A stretch of 40,289 nt of DNA from NCBI GenBank assembly GCA_964462125.1, contig CAYWXT010000012.1, positions 1 to 40,289 on the forward strand. Direction: 5' to 3'. The notes under the pieces are model-generated. The model made no database searches. It had not been told where the DNA came from and saw nothing but the letters and a program-made list of their open reading frames with translations. How positions within the stretch are numbered: position 1 is the stretch's first letter; each line of letters begins with the position of its first letter. Made by a program: the position numbers and the translations under genes. Shown here in pieces: positions 19,209 to 29,542 of this stretch. This DNA comes from JAWLFY01 sp964462125 (GTDB lineage Bacteria > Planctomycetota > Planctomycetia > Pirellulales > Pirellulaceae).

Positions 19209-19267
19209 TGGGCGTTGGCATGAGGGGTGTGGCTCGTTAACGGTCACCATACCGCAAGGAATTTGCT

Positions 19268-20338
19268 ATGGGCATTGTTCGGTCGGGCGTGTTTCTGTTC
19301 ATCGGGATCGTTCTAGCACAGGCTCATGGCGGCACGGCGGTGAGGGGGGATGAACCGGATCGCGCGTCGGGTGGGACGGTTTCCCATGAGCCGGATTCCG
19401 AGGCGTTGGATTCGGCTGACGAGTTGACCGCTGCGGTTGAGCGTTCCCTGACGCTGTTGGAAACAGCCTCCGCGGGGTCGGCGGATCAACGCAAATGTTT
19501 TACCTGTCACAGCCAGGCACACCCGGTGATTGCGCTCAGCGAGGCGCGGCGGCGAGGATTCGACATCGACCAAGACAATCTCGACCGCCAGCTGCGCCAC
19601 ACGGCAAAACACCTGGAACGGGGCCAAAGCGATTACCTCGAAGGTCGCGGTCAAGGCGGCAAGTCGGATACCGCCGGGTATGCGTTGTGGACGCTGCAAG
19701 CCGGTGATTTTCAATCCACCGACACGACCGATCCCGTTGTCGCGTGGCTGCGGCAACAGCAGCAGGAGTCCGGTCGTTGGAAACGGTCGAGCGATCGCCC
19801 GCCGTCGGAGGCGAGTCATTTCACCACCACCTACGTCGCGATTCGCGGCATCCGCCACTTCTCTGGCGAGCCACAGCGAGATGACGTTACCGGACGGTTG
19901 GAACTCGCCCGCGATTGGCTCATCGATGCGACCGCCGAGGATACCGAGGAGCGGGTTTTTCGCCTTCTGGCACTGCGGCTCGTCGATGCCCCCGGCGATG
20001 TGATTCGAGCGGCCGCCGATGAGCTGGTGCAGTCACAGCAATGTGACGGAGGTTGGTCGCAACGGACGTCGATGGGCAGCGACGCCTATGCGACGGGAAC
20101 GGCGCTGTTCGCGCTCGCCCACACCGACCAACTCGCGACCGACGATCCCGTTTTTCAGCGGGGGCTTCGCTATCTGATCGAGACTCAGCACGACGATGGC
20201 TCCTGGCACGTGGTCAGTCGCAGCAAGCCCTTTCAGACGTATTACGAGACCGGTTTCCCGCACGGCGAGGATCAGTTCATCTCGACGTCCGCCACTGCGT
20301 GGGCGACCCATGCCCTGGTCCTGGGCCATCGTGAATGA
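19268..20338 (+). CDS. Secreted alpha/alpha-toroid repeat protein with a c-type heme motif
   Basis: A 356-residue protein with a signal peptide (about residues 7-21). A single heme-attachment motif, C77-F-T-C-H81, is followed by repeats of the prenyltransferase/squalene-oxidase type: KSDTAGYALWTLQAGD, WLRQQQQESGRW, QSQQCDGGWSQ, TGTALFALAHTD and IETQHDDGSW. These QxxDGSW-like turns mark an alpha/alpha-barrel toroid. The catalytic DxDD of squalene-hopene cyclase is absent, so it is unlikely to be a terpene cyclase. It follows DUF1501 by 59 bases in the same orientation and probably belongs to the same operon, suggesting a role beside the PSD1/DUF1501 pair. The function is unknown; a periplasmic binding or redox accessory role is inference. 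Confidence 0.8.
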   Translation: MGIVRSGVFLFIGIVLAQAHGGTAVRGDEPDRASGGTVSHEPDSEALDSADELTAAVERSLTLLETASAGSADQRKCFTCHSQAHPVIALSEARRRGFDIDQDNLDRQLRHTAKHLERGQSDYLEGRGQGGKSDTAGYALWTLQAGDFQSTDTTDPVVAWLRQQQQESGRWKRSSDRPPSEASHFTTTYVAIRGIRHFSGEPQRDDVTGRLELARDWLIDATAEDTEERVFRLLALRLVDAPGDVIRAAADELVQSQQCDGGWSQRTSMGSDAYATGTALFALAHTDQLATDDPVFQRGLRYLIETQHDDGSWHVVSRSKPFQTYYETGFPHGEDQFISTSATAWATHALVLGHRE

Positions 20339-20357
20339 GGCGGTTATCTGACGGCGC

Positions 20358-21791
20358 CTAGTTGATTTCGTTCCACAAGCCATCGCGTTTGAGCAGGTCT
20401 TGTATTTCTTTGACGATGTCGGGGTGGTCGGCGGCGATGTCGGTTTCTTCGCCAAGGTCGCTGGCCAGGTCGTACAGTCGCCATGGTGACGCGTTGTCTC
20501 CTTGGTTGGATTTTTCGTTCTCGCGGTAGCGGACCAGCTTCCACTTGTCGCGGCGGACTCCGACCGACGTAGCTCCTTCACTGCTGGCCCAATACAGGTA
20601 CTCGTGCCGCGGTTGGTCTTCGGGGCGCCCCGTGATCGCCGGCACGATCGAGATCCCGTCGATATCAGGGGGCGGGTCGACGCCAGCGAATTCACACGCG
20701 GTGGGGAGGAAATCCCATGACCCGGTTGGGTGATCCGATTCGCTTCCCGGTTGGATCACACCGGGCCAGCGGACAATCATCGGCACCCGGATGCCTCCTT
20801 CGTGCATCGACCGCTTGTAACCTTTCAGCGGTCCGTTGGAGTTGAAGAAGTCGACGCGATGGTTGCCCTCTTGGTGAGGTCCATTGTCGGAGGTGAAAAA
20901 GACGATCGTGTTGTCATCGATCTCAAGTTCCTCGAGCAGGTCCAAGAGTCTTCCGACGTCGGCGTCCATGCGGGTGATCATTGCCGCGAAGCCTTTTTCG
21001 GGATCGGGCCAAGATTCGTCGGCGTAGGGTCCGTAATCGGGGACTTCCATTCCATCGCCGGTCACGCGGCCTCCTTCGTTGTTCGCGTGGGGAATGGTCC
21101 AATGGACATGCAGCAAGAACGGATGCTCGTGATTGCGGCGGACGAACTCCAACGCGGCGTCAGTCATCAGATCATGCGAATAGGTTTCCCGCTCGACCGA
21201 GACCCGGCCGCGCGACTGCGGGTGGTCGCTGAGAACATTGCCGGCCAGCGGAACCTGTTGATCGTTCTCCCACAGGTAGGTCGGGTAGTAATTGTGGGCG
21301 TTGCTTTGATTGAGGTAACCGAACCAGTAATCGAAGCCGTTGTTGTTGGGGTGGCCATCGTTATGAATATCGTCGGGCGTATCGACGTTCCCCAGCGCCC
21401 ACTTGCCGACTCCGCCGGTCGCATAGCCAGCCGCCTGCAACAGTTTCGGGATGGTTGCCTCGGCGCCGGACAGGTTTTTGGGACGGTTGCCGATCAAACC
21501 GGTGCTGCCGGTATGTTGCCCGGTCCAGAGGACCAGTCGCGACGGGCGGCAGACGGTGTGGCCGGCATAGTGGTCGGTCATCCGCAAACCTTCCGCCGCC
21601 ATTTGATCGATGTTCGGTGTCTGAATCACCTCTTGGCCGAAGCAGCCCACATCTCCATACCCCAAATCATCGGTCATGATGTAAATGATGTTGGGACGTT
21701 CGTCTGCTTGCAGGGGCGTGTTGGCGGGGCTGCTGAAGACGCCAATCGTTGCGGTGATTGAGATGAAAAGGAGCCAGAGGGGGCGGAGCAT
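20358..21791 (-). CDS. Secreted sulfatase (formylglycine-dependent)
   Basis: A 477-residue arylsulfatase-type enzyme. Starting from the ATG at 21791, the hydrophobic N-terminus is a signal peptide; the frame also has an ATG at 21839 that adds 16 polar residues. Metal-site aspartates are in TDDLGYGD. The formylglycine site is C81-R-P-S-R85, canonical. GKWALG has Ala in place of the usual His, but HWTIPHAN, TSDNGPHQEGNH and the lysine of LKGYKRSMHEGG are present, and a His-rich segment (DDIHNDGHPNNNGFDYWFGY) matches the common planctomycete arylsulfatase pattern. The gene lies just downstream of another sulfatase on the same strand (23 bases if the ATG at 21839 is used, 71 from 21791), so the two are probably co-transcribed. 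Its 3' end is convergent with the toroid gene. Confidence 0.92.
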   Translation of the reverse strand: MLRPLWLLFISITATIGVFSSPANTPLQADERPNIIYIMTDDLGYGDVGCFGQEVIQTPNIDQMAAEGLRMTDHYAGHTVCRPSRLVLWTGQHTGSTGLIGNRPKNLSGAEATIPKLLQAAGYATGGVGKWALGNVDTPDDIHNDGHPNNNGFDYWFGYLNQSNAHNYYPTYLWENDQQVPLAGNVLSDHPQSRGRVSVERETYSHDLMTDAALEFVRRNHEHPFLLHVHWTIPHANNEGGRVTGDGMEVPDYGPYADESWPDPEKGFAAMITRMDADVGRLLDLLEELEIDDNTIVFFTSDNGPHQEGNHRVDFFNSNGPLKGYKRSMHEGGIRVPMIVRWPGVIQPGSESDHPTGSWDFLPTACEFAGVDPPPDIDGISIVPAITGRPEDQPRHEYLYWASSEGATSVGVRRDKWKLVRYRENEKSNQGDNASPWRLYDLASDLGEETDIAADHPDIVKEIQDLLKRDGLWNEIN

Positions 21792-21862
21792 GCTTGCTGT
21801 TGGCTTGTGGGTGGGCAAAGGATGGATGATTCGTCGCATGATGTGCCTGCTGTGGTGAAAGG

Positions 21863-23296
<1,434 letters not shown>

Positions 23297-23441
23297 CTTT
23301 GACGTTTCACTCGATGTTCGGGAACATTGGGATCATCGCGGCCATTGTATTCGGTCTGATCCGCCACTTCGAGCTGTGCTGAATCGTCTGGCGTCGCACC
23401 ATCGCTTTCCCCCTCATTTCCTCCGGTTCCGAAAGGTGATT
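23297..23441. other. Divergent promoter region between sulfatase unit and subtilase unit
   Basis: No gene is visible in these 145 bases. They separate the minus-strand sulfatase pair from the plus-strand subtilase cluster, so both promoters presumably lie here. I cannot assign individual promoter elements. Confidence 0.4.
23432..23440 (+). promoter_or_regulatory. Strong Shine-Dalgarno-like site before a small ORF
   Basis: AAAGGTGAT matches the full-length anti-Shine-Dalgarno complement well and ends one base before the ATG at 23442. It is the best ribosome binding site seen in the window and the main reason to consider the small ORF real. Confidence 0.45.
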
Positions 23442-23759
23442 ATGAACGTGCGGCGCCAGATCCGTGGGATGAACGTTCTGGTGGTTTCTGCCCGCGTCGG
23501 GGCGGAGCCACCGCAGATGGCGGAATCAGTGAGGGCCGGATTGGGGGCGATCTCCCGCGTGCCAGGGGGGACTGGTTGTTATGGCCCCCGATGGGCGACT
23601 AGTGTGAAGCAGACGATGGAACGAGCCATTGGCGCAAGGACGTCTTGTAGTCCCCGGGAGCCTGTTGATTCGTCGATTTGCCACGTTTGCATCGCGTGGG
23701 AAACGATCCTGGCCGATGGCGCCCTCAACCCCTACGAATCGATGTACGAGATAGCTTGA
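23442..23759 (+). CDS. Possible small protein translationally coupled to the subtilase
   Basis: A 105-codon frame with no family I recognise. It starts at an ATG behind AAAGGTGAT. Its TGA (23757-23759) shares a base with the ATG of the subtilase (TGATG), the classic arrangement for reinitiation, and the subtilase has no strong ribosome binding site of its own. The product begins MNVRRQIRGMNVLVVSARVG, carries several Cys (including a CHVC pair) and shows no signal peptide or membrane helix. A protease-linked small protein such as an inhibitor or chaperone would be a natural guess, but nothing in the sequence proves it. The frame could also be a non-coding leader that happens to be open. Confidence 0.35.
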   Translation: MNVRRQIRGMNVLVVSARVGAEPPQMAESVRAGLGAISRVPGGTGCYGPRWATSVKQTMERAIGARTSCSPREPVDSSICHVCIAWETILADGALNPYESMYEIA

Positions 23760-25675
23760 TGAAACACCAACGATGTCGCTCAAAGCGAGCACTGCGGCTG
23801 GAGCAACTGGAGAGCAGGCGTCTCTTGGCTGCCAACATGGAAGCCTTTTCGAACGCGGTGACGACGAAGGACGCCATGTCGACGGATGATCTAGCGGTGC
23901 GTGCAGCGACCGTTGGTCAATCGAATGCTAGTGCGACCCAAGGCGCTAGCGCCGATCTCGGTGCGATCGACGGCGTGAGCACGTCGCAGGGCGCTTTAAA
24001 TGCCTGGAATCAAGAAGATATCTATCGCTTCCGGATCGAGCGGGATGCATCGGTCACATTACAGCTTGACAGGCTGTGGCGAGATGCCGACCTAGCATTA
24101 TTCGATGCGTCGGGACAGTTGGTCGACCACTCGGCCAATTGGGGTAGAGTCGGCGAGAGGATCTCCGCCGAACTGGGTTCGGGTACATATTTCGCGGGCG
24201 TGTTTGCAGGATCCCCGTCGTTGAATAGGTATCGCCTTGAGATTGCGGCGGCGTTGGTCCCGGCACGCCCCGATTTGAACCCGCCGCACCAGGGACCTGG
24301 ATCCATCAATGACGTGAAACCGCTCGCGGAGGTGCCGTATTTCGGCAGCTCGTTGGACTGGAATATCAACGCTGTGGGAGCTCCCGAAGCTTGGGCCGCA
24401 GGATATAGCGGCGACGGGGTGACCGTGGCGGTGGTGGACAGCGGCATTGACGTGGCTCACCAGGACTTGACGTCGAACTTGCACGTCAACGCGGGCGAGC
24501 TTCCTGGCAATGGCATCGACGATGACCGCAACGGTTTTGTGGATGACGTCAGCGGATATGACTTCGTTGAATTCGACCCCGTCCCGGACGACTCGAATGG
24601 TCATGGCACCCATGTCGCAGGAACCGTTGCTGCGAGCAACAACGGTTTCGGCGCCACCGGGGTCGCGCCCGATGCAACGATCCTACCTGTGAGGGTGTTG
24701 GACGGGCAGGGAGCGGGTTCGGTCACCAATGTTGCGGCCGGGATCCGCTACGCCGCGGACATGGGGGCTCAGGTGATCAACTTGTCCTTAGGTGCCGGGT
24801 ATAGCCCGGCGATCGATGCGGCCATTGAGTACGCCGGATCATTGGGCTCGTTGATCGTCGCGGCTGCGGGTAACTCGGCCGCATCCACTCCCGACTATCC
24901 GGCTCAGTTTAGCGCGATGTACGACCATGTTCTTTCAACCGGCGCGACGGATCGAGCGGAGCGACTGGCGGGGTTCAGCAATCGCGTTAGTACCAGCGGT
25001 GCGGTTCAGGTTGATGCTCCGGGTGTCGGAATCTTTAGCACCTTCAACGGCAAAGCCTTCCGTTACCTCAGTGGGACCAGCATGGCCGCTCCGCACGTGG
25101 CGGGCATCGCGGCGTTGGCTCTTTCCGCCAACCCGGAACTGTCGCCCCGCCAGTTGCGTGACCTGTTGGTTCAAGGCGCGACGGAAACGGCGATGGCGTC
25201 CGATAGTCTGGGCATGGTTGACGCGCGGACCACGGTCGCTTATGCCGCGGCTGGGCTGAATCTGGCCCCAACCAGCGGAACTTCGACGACTTCCTCTGGC
25301 GGCGTGACGGCCGGTTCCCTTGGTTACGCCACCACATCAGCATCCGGTGGCTCGCCGAGAGTGGTGGTCCCACCTGGCAATCGAACGCTCGATCGCAATC
25401 ATGCGAGCAGCGTGGCAACTCGGGACGACGAGAACGGCGGTGAGACCGCCTTCAAGCACAGCTCTGAACGTCCAGGTTCGATGGAGGATTGGCTCCTGAG
25501 CGAGGTCGACCGGCCGCGACCGAATCGAGGGAATTCGTTTGCGAGCAACTCCGTAGCAAGGGTAAGATCGGACGACACCGCACACGACGTGGCGATCAGC
25601 GACCTATTCGCAACCCAGATAGATGCTTCATGCGACCCCTCATCGTCAGCTTTGGCCTGTTCATCGCTTCACTGA
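23759..25675 (+). CDS. Secreted subtilisin-like serine protease (S8) with planctomycete N-terminal motif
   Basis: A 638-residue protease. The N-terminus has the planctomycete LExLExRxLLA signature (LRLEQLESRRLLAAN), typical of extracellular proteins of the phylum. A PPC-like beta domain follows at about residues 75-165 (QEDIYRFRIERDASVTLQL). The S8 catalytic domain spans about 205-500 with D227 (VAVVDSGID), H282 (NGHGTHVAGT) and S441 (GTSMAAPHVAG); the oxyanion Asn is in AAAGNSA. The final 130 residues are Ser/Thr/Gly-rich and look disordered. The start at 23759 is chosen because the signature follows directly; it overlaps the stop of a small ORF. The 3' end overlaps the next gene's start by 46 bases in another frame. 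Confidence 0.93.
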   Translation: MKHQRCRSKRALRLEQLESRRLLAANMEAFSNAVTTKDAMSTDDLAVRAATVGQSNASATQGASADLGAIDGVSTSQGALNAWNQEDIYRFRIERDASVTLQLDRLWRDADLALFDASGQLVDHSANWGRVGERISAELGSGTYFAGVFAGSPSLNRYRLEIAAALVPARPDLNPPHQGPGSINDVKPLAEVPYFGSSLDWNINAVGAPEAWAAGYSGDGVTVAVVDSGIDVAHQDLTSNLHVNAGELPGNGIDDDRNGFVDDVSGYDFVEFDPVPDDSNGHGTHVAGTVAASNNGFGATGVAPDATILPVRVLDGQGAGSVTNVAAGIRYAADMGAQVINLSLGAGYSPAIDAAIEYAGSLGSLIVAAAGNSAASTPDYPAQFSAMYDHVLSTGATDRAERLAGFSNRVSTSGAVQVDAPGVGIFSTFNGKAFRYLSGTSMAAPHVAGIAALALSANPELSPRQLRDLLVQGATETAMASDSLGMVDARTTVAYAAAGLNLAPTSGTSTTSSGGVTAGSLGYATTSASGGSPRVVVPPGNRTLDRNHASSVATRDDENGGETAFKHSSERPGSMEDWLLSEVDRPRPNRGNSFASNSVARVRSDDTAHDVAISDLFATQIDASCDPSSSALACSSLH

Positions 25676-28600
25676 TCGCGTCGGCGACAAGCATTGGCAA
25701 TGAAGTGATCGTGGATGGCACCCGATTCACGCTTGCCGACGGCGTTCAGCTTGAGAAGGTCGCCTCAGAGCCGCTGACCAAATGGCCGATCGTGGCCGAC
25801 TGGGACGATCAGGGTCGGTTGGTGGTGGCGGAGTCGGGCGGGGTGGGGCGCCCGATCCAGGAGGACAACGAGCAGCGGCGGCACCGCATTGTGCGGTTGG
25901 TCGATAGCGACGGGGACGGTCACTTTGACGAGCGGATCGTGGCGGCCGAGGCGGTCGCTTTTCCCGAAGGGGTGCTCTGCTTGGGCGACCAGATTTTCGT
26001 GTCGGCCCCACCGGAGATTTGGCGGTTTGCCGACACCGATGGCGACGGCGTCTGCGACCAGCGCGAGGTCTGGTTCGATGGCAAGACGATCACGAACTGC
26101 GCCAATGACTTGCATGGTCCCTATCTCGGTCCGGACGGCTGGATTTATTGGTGTAAGGGAGCATTTGGGGAACAGACGCACGAACTTGTCGATGGACGGA
26201 CGTTGGAGACGCGGGCGTCGCACATCTTTCGCCGGCGGCCGGAAGGAGGGCCGTTGGAAGTCGTCATGTCCGGTGGGATGGACAATCCCGTGGGGCTTGC
26301 GTTCACTCCCGAGGGCGAAACGTTTTTTAGCAGTACGTTCTTGCAGCATCCTGGCGACGGCCTTCGCGACGGGTTGGCCCATGCGGTGTACGGAAGCTTG
26401 TTTGGCAAGGATCACTCGGTCATCGACGGCCATCCGCGGACAGGTTCCTTGATGCCCGTGATGACTCAGCTCGGACCGGCTGCACCGAGTGGATTGGCGT
26501 GCCTGCAGTCGGACGTCTGGAACTCGGAGCTGCCGGGGCAGCCGGCTGCTTCGGATGGTAAACATTCCGGGTCGGTTCCTGAGCCGAGGACGCTGGTCGC
26601 TGCACTATTCAACCTGCACAAGTTGACCGCACACCGGTTGGTTGCTGAGGGAGCGAGCTACCGCACGGTCGATTGGGACTTGGTCCGTACCGAGCGGGTC
26701 GACTTTCATCCCACCGATGTGATTGAGGACGCTGACGGGAGTTTGCTGCTGATCGATACCGGTGGTTGGTATGATCTCTGTTGCCCCACCTCTCGGATCG
26801 ATCAAACGACGGCATCGGGAGGGATCTATCGCATCATACCGGACGAGGCGGATGGATCGGTGGTTGAACGTTCTTCCATCGATGGGTCGCAGACCGATAC
26901 GGCGGAAGTGGTGTCATTGTTGTTCGACGTGCGACCTTGGGTACGTCGCGAGGCGAGTTGGACTTTGAAGGAATCCCCGGCTGGCGCGGTTCCATCGCTC
27001 GTCGCGATCCTCGACGACGGTGCTCGGCCGGTGGATGAACGGCTGACCGCCCTGTGGACGCTCTGCCGGATCGGGTCGCCTGAAGCACTGGCGAGCCTTG
27101 CGAACCGACTCGATTCGGGTCACCCGTCGGTGTTGCGGGCGGCTTGTCATGCGGTTTCGATTCACCGGCACTCGGCGGCTCATGCGGCGGTGGAGCGGTT
27201 GTTGCAACATGCGGAGCCCGCGGTTCGCCGCGCGGCGGCCGAGGCGCTGGGTCGAATCGGGAACGAAGGCTCGATGGCGACGTTGTTGCGAGCGACCGCA
27301 GCGCCCGAAGTGGATCGGCATCTCGAGCATTCGTTGCTGTACGCGTTGATCGAGTTGAGTCGCCGTCACCGGTCGGTGGAGCTGATCGAGCTTGCCGATT
27401 CGGACCGGACGTTGGGTGCCGCGTTGCTGGTGCTGGATCAGACTGGCCGGGCCGAGAGCGTCGATCCCGCGCGTCTGTTTCAAGCGTTGAACAGCGACGA
27501 CGCTCGCCTGTGGCGGACGGCGGCGGACATCTTGGCGAAGGAGCCTGGCTGGGCCAGCGGTGCGGGGAATCAATTGAGTGACCTTCGGAAGCGGGCCGAG
27601 CGTGGCGAGGAGACCGCAGAGGCGGCCCTGCGGATAATCCTGAGCGCCTGGAAAGGGGAACCTTCGACGCAACGTTGGCTGGAAAGTTGGATCCGGGAGG
27701 CACCTCGGCAGAGATCGCAGGGCCAGCGGTTCCTGGCTGACTTGCTCCCGGCCGTTTCGCAGCAGAATGTGGTCCCGGAAGCCTGGGTGGCGCCGCTGGG
27801 GAAGTGGTTGGCCGAGGCAGAACCGCCGGTGCGTGCCGCGTTGTGTGATCGTCTGGGCGAGCTGGAACCGGCGGCCGGCGAGGCTGATGCCCTCGTGCAA
27901 TCGCTGACCGACCTTGCGCGACAGGTGAAGGATCCGGGCGAGCAGTTGCGAATCCTTTCGGCCCTCCCGAGCGGCACGTCGGTCGGGAATGAAGAGTTGG
28001 AAAGGTTGACTGTCTCGTCCTTTTGTGTCGGCGAGTTTCGTGCGGACGACGCGTCGCTGTTGCCACTGGCCTCGAAAGTACTCGCGCGCGCGAAGTTGTC
28101 AGAGCGCGGGGTGATGGAGTTGGTGGACAACGTGTCGCGCGTGTCGCCGCAGTATTTGACCGTCGCAATTGAAACGGTCCATCGTTCGGGCCACGAGGGG
28201 GCAAGTGGTCGTTTGTTGGAAACGTTGGTTGACGTCCCGGCGGCCAAGACGTTGCCGCAAGACTTTCTGGTACAGCTGTATCGCCGTGACGCTCCCCGCC
28301 TGCGGGAGTTGGCCCAGGCAACGACCGATGCCTTGTTGCAACCACCGGCAGACGTTCAGGCCACGGTGGAGGAGACCCTGGCAGAGCTCGGTCCGGGCGA
28401 CCCGGTCCGTGGGCTGCAGGTGTTTCGGGGCAGCAAGGCCCAGTGCAGCGCGTGCCACCGGATGGGTTACGTCGGCCGGGACATCGGGCCGGTGTTGACC
28501 CGCATCGGTGCCAGCCGAACGCCGGAAGCGTTGCTCGAGGCGATCCTGTTTCCCAGCGCCCGGCAGGAGCAGAGCTACCAGGCGACCGGGGTGTTGACCC

Positions 28601-28812
28601 TTGACGGCCGGGTCTACAGCGGCTTGTTGCTGGACGAGACGGAGGAGGCGATCGAGATGCAGCTTGACGCTGAACGGCGGATGGTGATTCCGCGCGACGA
28701 TATCGAGGAGCTTGAACCGAGCGACGTCTCGGTGATGCCATCGGGGGTGGCCGAATTGCTGTCGGTCCAAGAACTCGCTGACCTGATGGCGTTGCTCCGC
28801 TCCGCGAAGTGA
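25630..28812 (+). CDS. PVC-type heme-binding CxxCH dehydrogenase with HEAT repeats
   Basis: A 1060-residue exported protein. A signal peptide spans about residues 2-20 from the ATG at 25630. Residues about 30-400 form the planctomycete membrane-bound dehydrogenase-type propeller (PIVADWDDQGRLVVAES, LVDSDGDGHFDE, NDLHGPYLGPDGWIYWCKG). HEAT-like repeats follow at about 430-600 (VRREASWTLKESP, AVRRAAAEALGRIG). The C-terminal cytochrome module has C939-S-A-C-H943 (approximate numbering) and the usual GRVYSGLLLDETEEAIEMQL and EELEPSDVSVMPSG tail of planctomycete heme-binding proteins. It probably oxidises a sugar-like compound in the periplasm and passes electrons through the heme; the substrate is unknown. 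The start lies within the subtilase gene, so the two are probably translated from one mRNA. Confidence 0.9.
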   Translation: MRPLIVSFGLFIASLIASATSIGNEVIVDGTRFTLADGVQLEKVASEPLTKWPIVADWDDQGRLVVAESGGVGRPIQEDNEQRRHRIVRLVDSDGDGHFDERIVAAEAVAFPEGVLCLGDQIFVSAPPEIWRFADTDGDGVCDQREVWFDGKTITNCANDLHGPYLGPDGWIYWCKGAFGEQTHELVDGRTLETRASHIFRRRPEGGPLEVVMSGGMDNPVGLAFTPEGETFFSSTFLQHPGDGLRDGLAHAVYGSLFGKDHSVIDGHPRTGSLMPVMTQLGPAAPSGLACLQSDVWNSELPGQPAASDGKHSGSVPEPRTLVAALFNLHKLTAHRLVAEGASYRTVDWDLVRTERVDFHPTDVIEDADGSLLLIDTGGWYDLCCPTSRIDQTTASGGIYRIIPDEADGSVVERSSIDGSQTDTAEVVSLLFDVRPWVRREASWTLKESPAGAVPSLVAILDDGARPVDERLTALWTLCRIGSPEALASLANRLDSGHPSVLRAACHAVSIHRHSAAHAAVERLLQHAEPAVRRAAAEALGRIGNEGSMATLLRATAAPEVDRHLEHSLLYALIELSRRHRSVELIELADSDRTLGAALLVLDQTGRAESVDPARLFQALNSDDARLWRTAADILAKEPGWASGAGNQLSDLRKRAERGEETAEAALRIILSAWKGEPSTQRWLESWIREAPRQRSQGQRFLADLLPAVSQQNVVPEAWVAPLGKWLAEAEPPVRAALCDRLGELEPAAGEADALVQSLTDLARQVKDPGEQLRILSALPSGTSVGNEELERLTVSSFCVGEFRADDASLLPLASKVLARAKLSERGVMELVDNVSRVSPQYLTVAIETVHRSGHEGASGRLLETLVDVPAAKTLPQDFLVQLYRRDAPRLRELAQATTDALLQPPADVQATVEETLAELGPGDPVRGLQVFRGSKAQCSACHRMGYVGRDIGPVLTRIGASRTPEALLEAILFPSARQEQSYQATGVLTLDGRVYSGLLLDETEEAIEMQLDAERRMVIPRDDIEELEPSDVSVMPSGVAELLSVQELADLMALLRSAK

Positions 28813-28874
28813 CGCCCGTTGTCGAAACCTCTTTTGAACCTTTCACCTCAACCTGACGTCCCGTCTATGGCTTT

Positions 28875-28903
28875 CCCGATGAGCGAAATCTGAGAGAATC
28901 GGG
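28875..28903. terminator. Weak hairpin after the dehydrogenase gene
   Basis: CCCGAT (28875-28880) and ATCGGG (28898-28903) could pair across a 17-base loop, followed by a short GTTTT run. The stem is short and the loop long, so it is a poor intrinsic terminator candidate. Confidence 0.2.
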
Positions 28904-28956
28904 GTTTTGGGGAGGGACTTTGTGGCCGGCAGATATGACGGGACCATGGATCGGTG

Positions 28957-29517
28957 ATGCGAAGACTGCGAACCGAACTGCTCCGCCGCTACGTTCGCGC
29001 TCGCCGATTCGTAATTCATGGCGTGCTTCACGCGGACGATCCGCCTCACAAGTTGGCTCTCGGGATCGCGGTCGGGGTCTTTGTCGCGTTCACCCCGACG
29101 ATCGGTGCCCAAACCGTCTTGGCGGTCTTCTTTGCTTGGCTGTTGCGGGCGAACAAAGCCGTGGGCATTCCGGTGGTGTGGCTCAGCAACCCGGCGACGT
29201 TCGTTCCGATCTTTTACCCCTGCTATCGGCTCGGCTCGTGGCTGATCGAGCAACCGGGGAAGGGGCGTACATGGTGGAAAGAACTCGCACATCCTCCGCC
29301 GGGCTGGTGGGAGGGGATTGAGTTTTATTGGGGGCGGACGATGGAAATTTGGATGCCCCTGTGGCTGGGGAGTCTGATTGTGGCCACGGTAATGGGAATC
29401 GTGACCTACTTCGTGACCCGTGGGATGATCGTCACCTATCGACGTGGTCGGGAGAAGGTGTCCCAGGCCTTGCTGGCGAAACAAAGAAAGCGCCGGTTGC
29501 GGAAGACAAACGCGTGA
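28957..29517 (+). CDS. DUF2062 membrane protein
   Basis: A 186-residue inner-membrane protein of the DUF2062 family. The N-terminus is strongly basic (RRLRTELLRRYVRARR), then PHKLALGIAVGVFVAFTPTIGAQT leads into hydrophobic segments at about 34-63 and 68-90, with another at about 131-155. The FxPxxGxQ element and the NP of SNPATFVPIFY are characteristic. The C-terminus is very basic (LLAKQRKRRLRKTNA). The molecular function of DUF2062 is unknown; it often occurs near cell-envelope genes. A GTG at 28954 directly before the ATG is an equivalent start. It converges on hpnE with 12 bases between stops. Confidence 0.85.
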   Translation: MRRLRTELLRRYVRARRFVIHGVLHADDPPHKLALGIAVGVFVAFTPTIGAQTVLAVFFAWLLRANKAVGIPVVWLSNPATFVPIFYPCYRLGSWLIEQPGKGRTWWKELAHPPPGWWEGIEFYWGRTMEIWMPLWLGSLIVATVMGIVTYFVTRGMIVTYRRGREKVSQALLAKQRKRRLRKTNA

Positions 29518-29520
29518 GAT

Positions 29521-29542
29521 CGCGGGGGGTTAGACCGCCGCG
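29521..29542. terminator. GC-rich hairpin between convergent DUF2062 and hpnE
   Basis: CGCGG (29521-29525) pairs with CCGCG (29538-29542), extended by GG/CC inside after one mismatch. It overlaps the hpnE stop and lies four bases after the DUF2062 stop. There is no T-tract, so bidirectional termination is only a suggestion. Confidence 0.3.

Noticed and set aside
19268..20338. Squalene-hopene cyclase as the function of the toroid protein
   Set aside because: The repeats fit, but the catalytic DxDD motif is missing, the protein is about half the expected size and it carries a signal peptide and CxxCH.
20730..21761. A 343-codon plus-strand open frame
   Set aside because: It is antisense to a complete sulfatase gene with all its motifs; the plus-strand product has no family features.
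26834..28846. A 670-codon minus-strand open frame
   Set aside because: It is antisense to the heme-binding dehydrogenase and dominated by Pro/Arg/Ser, with no recognisable fold.
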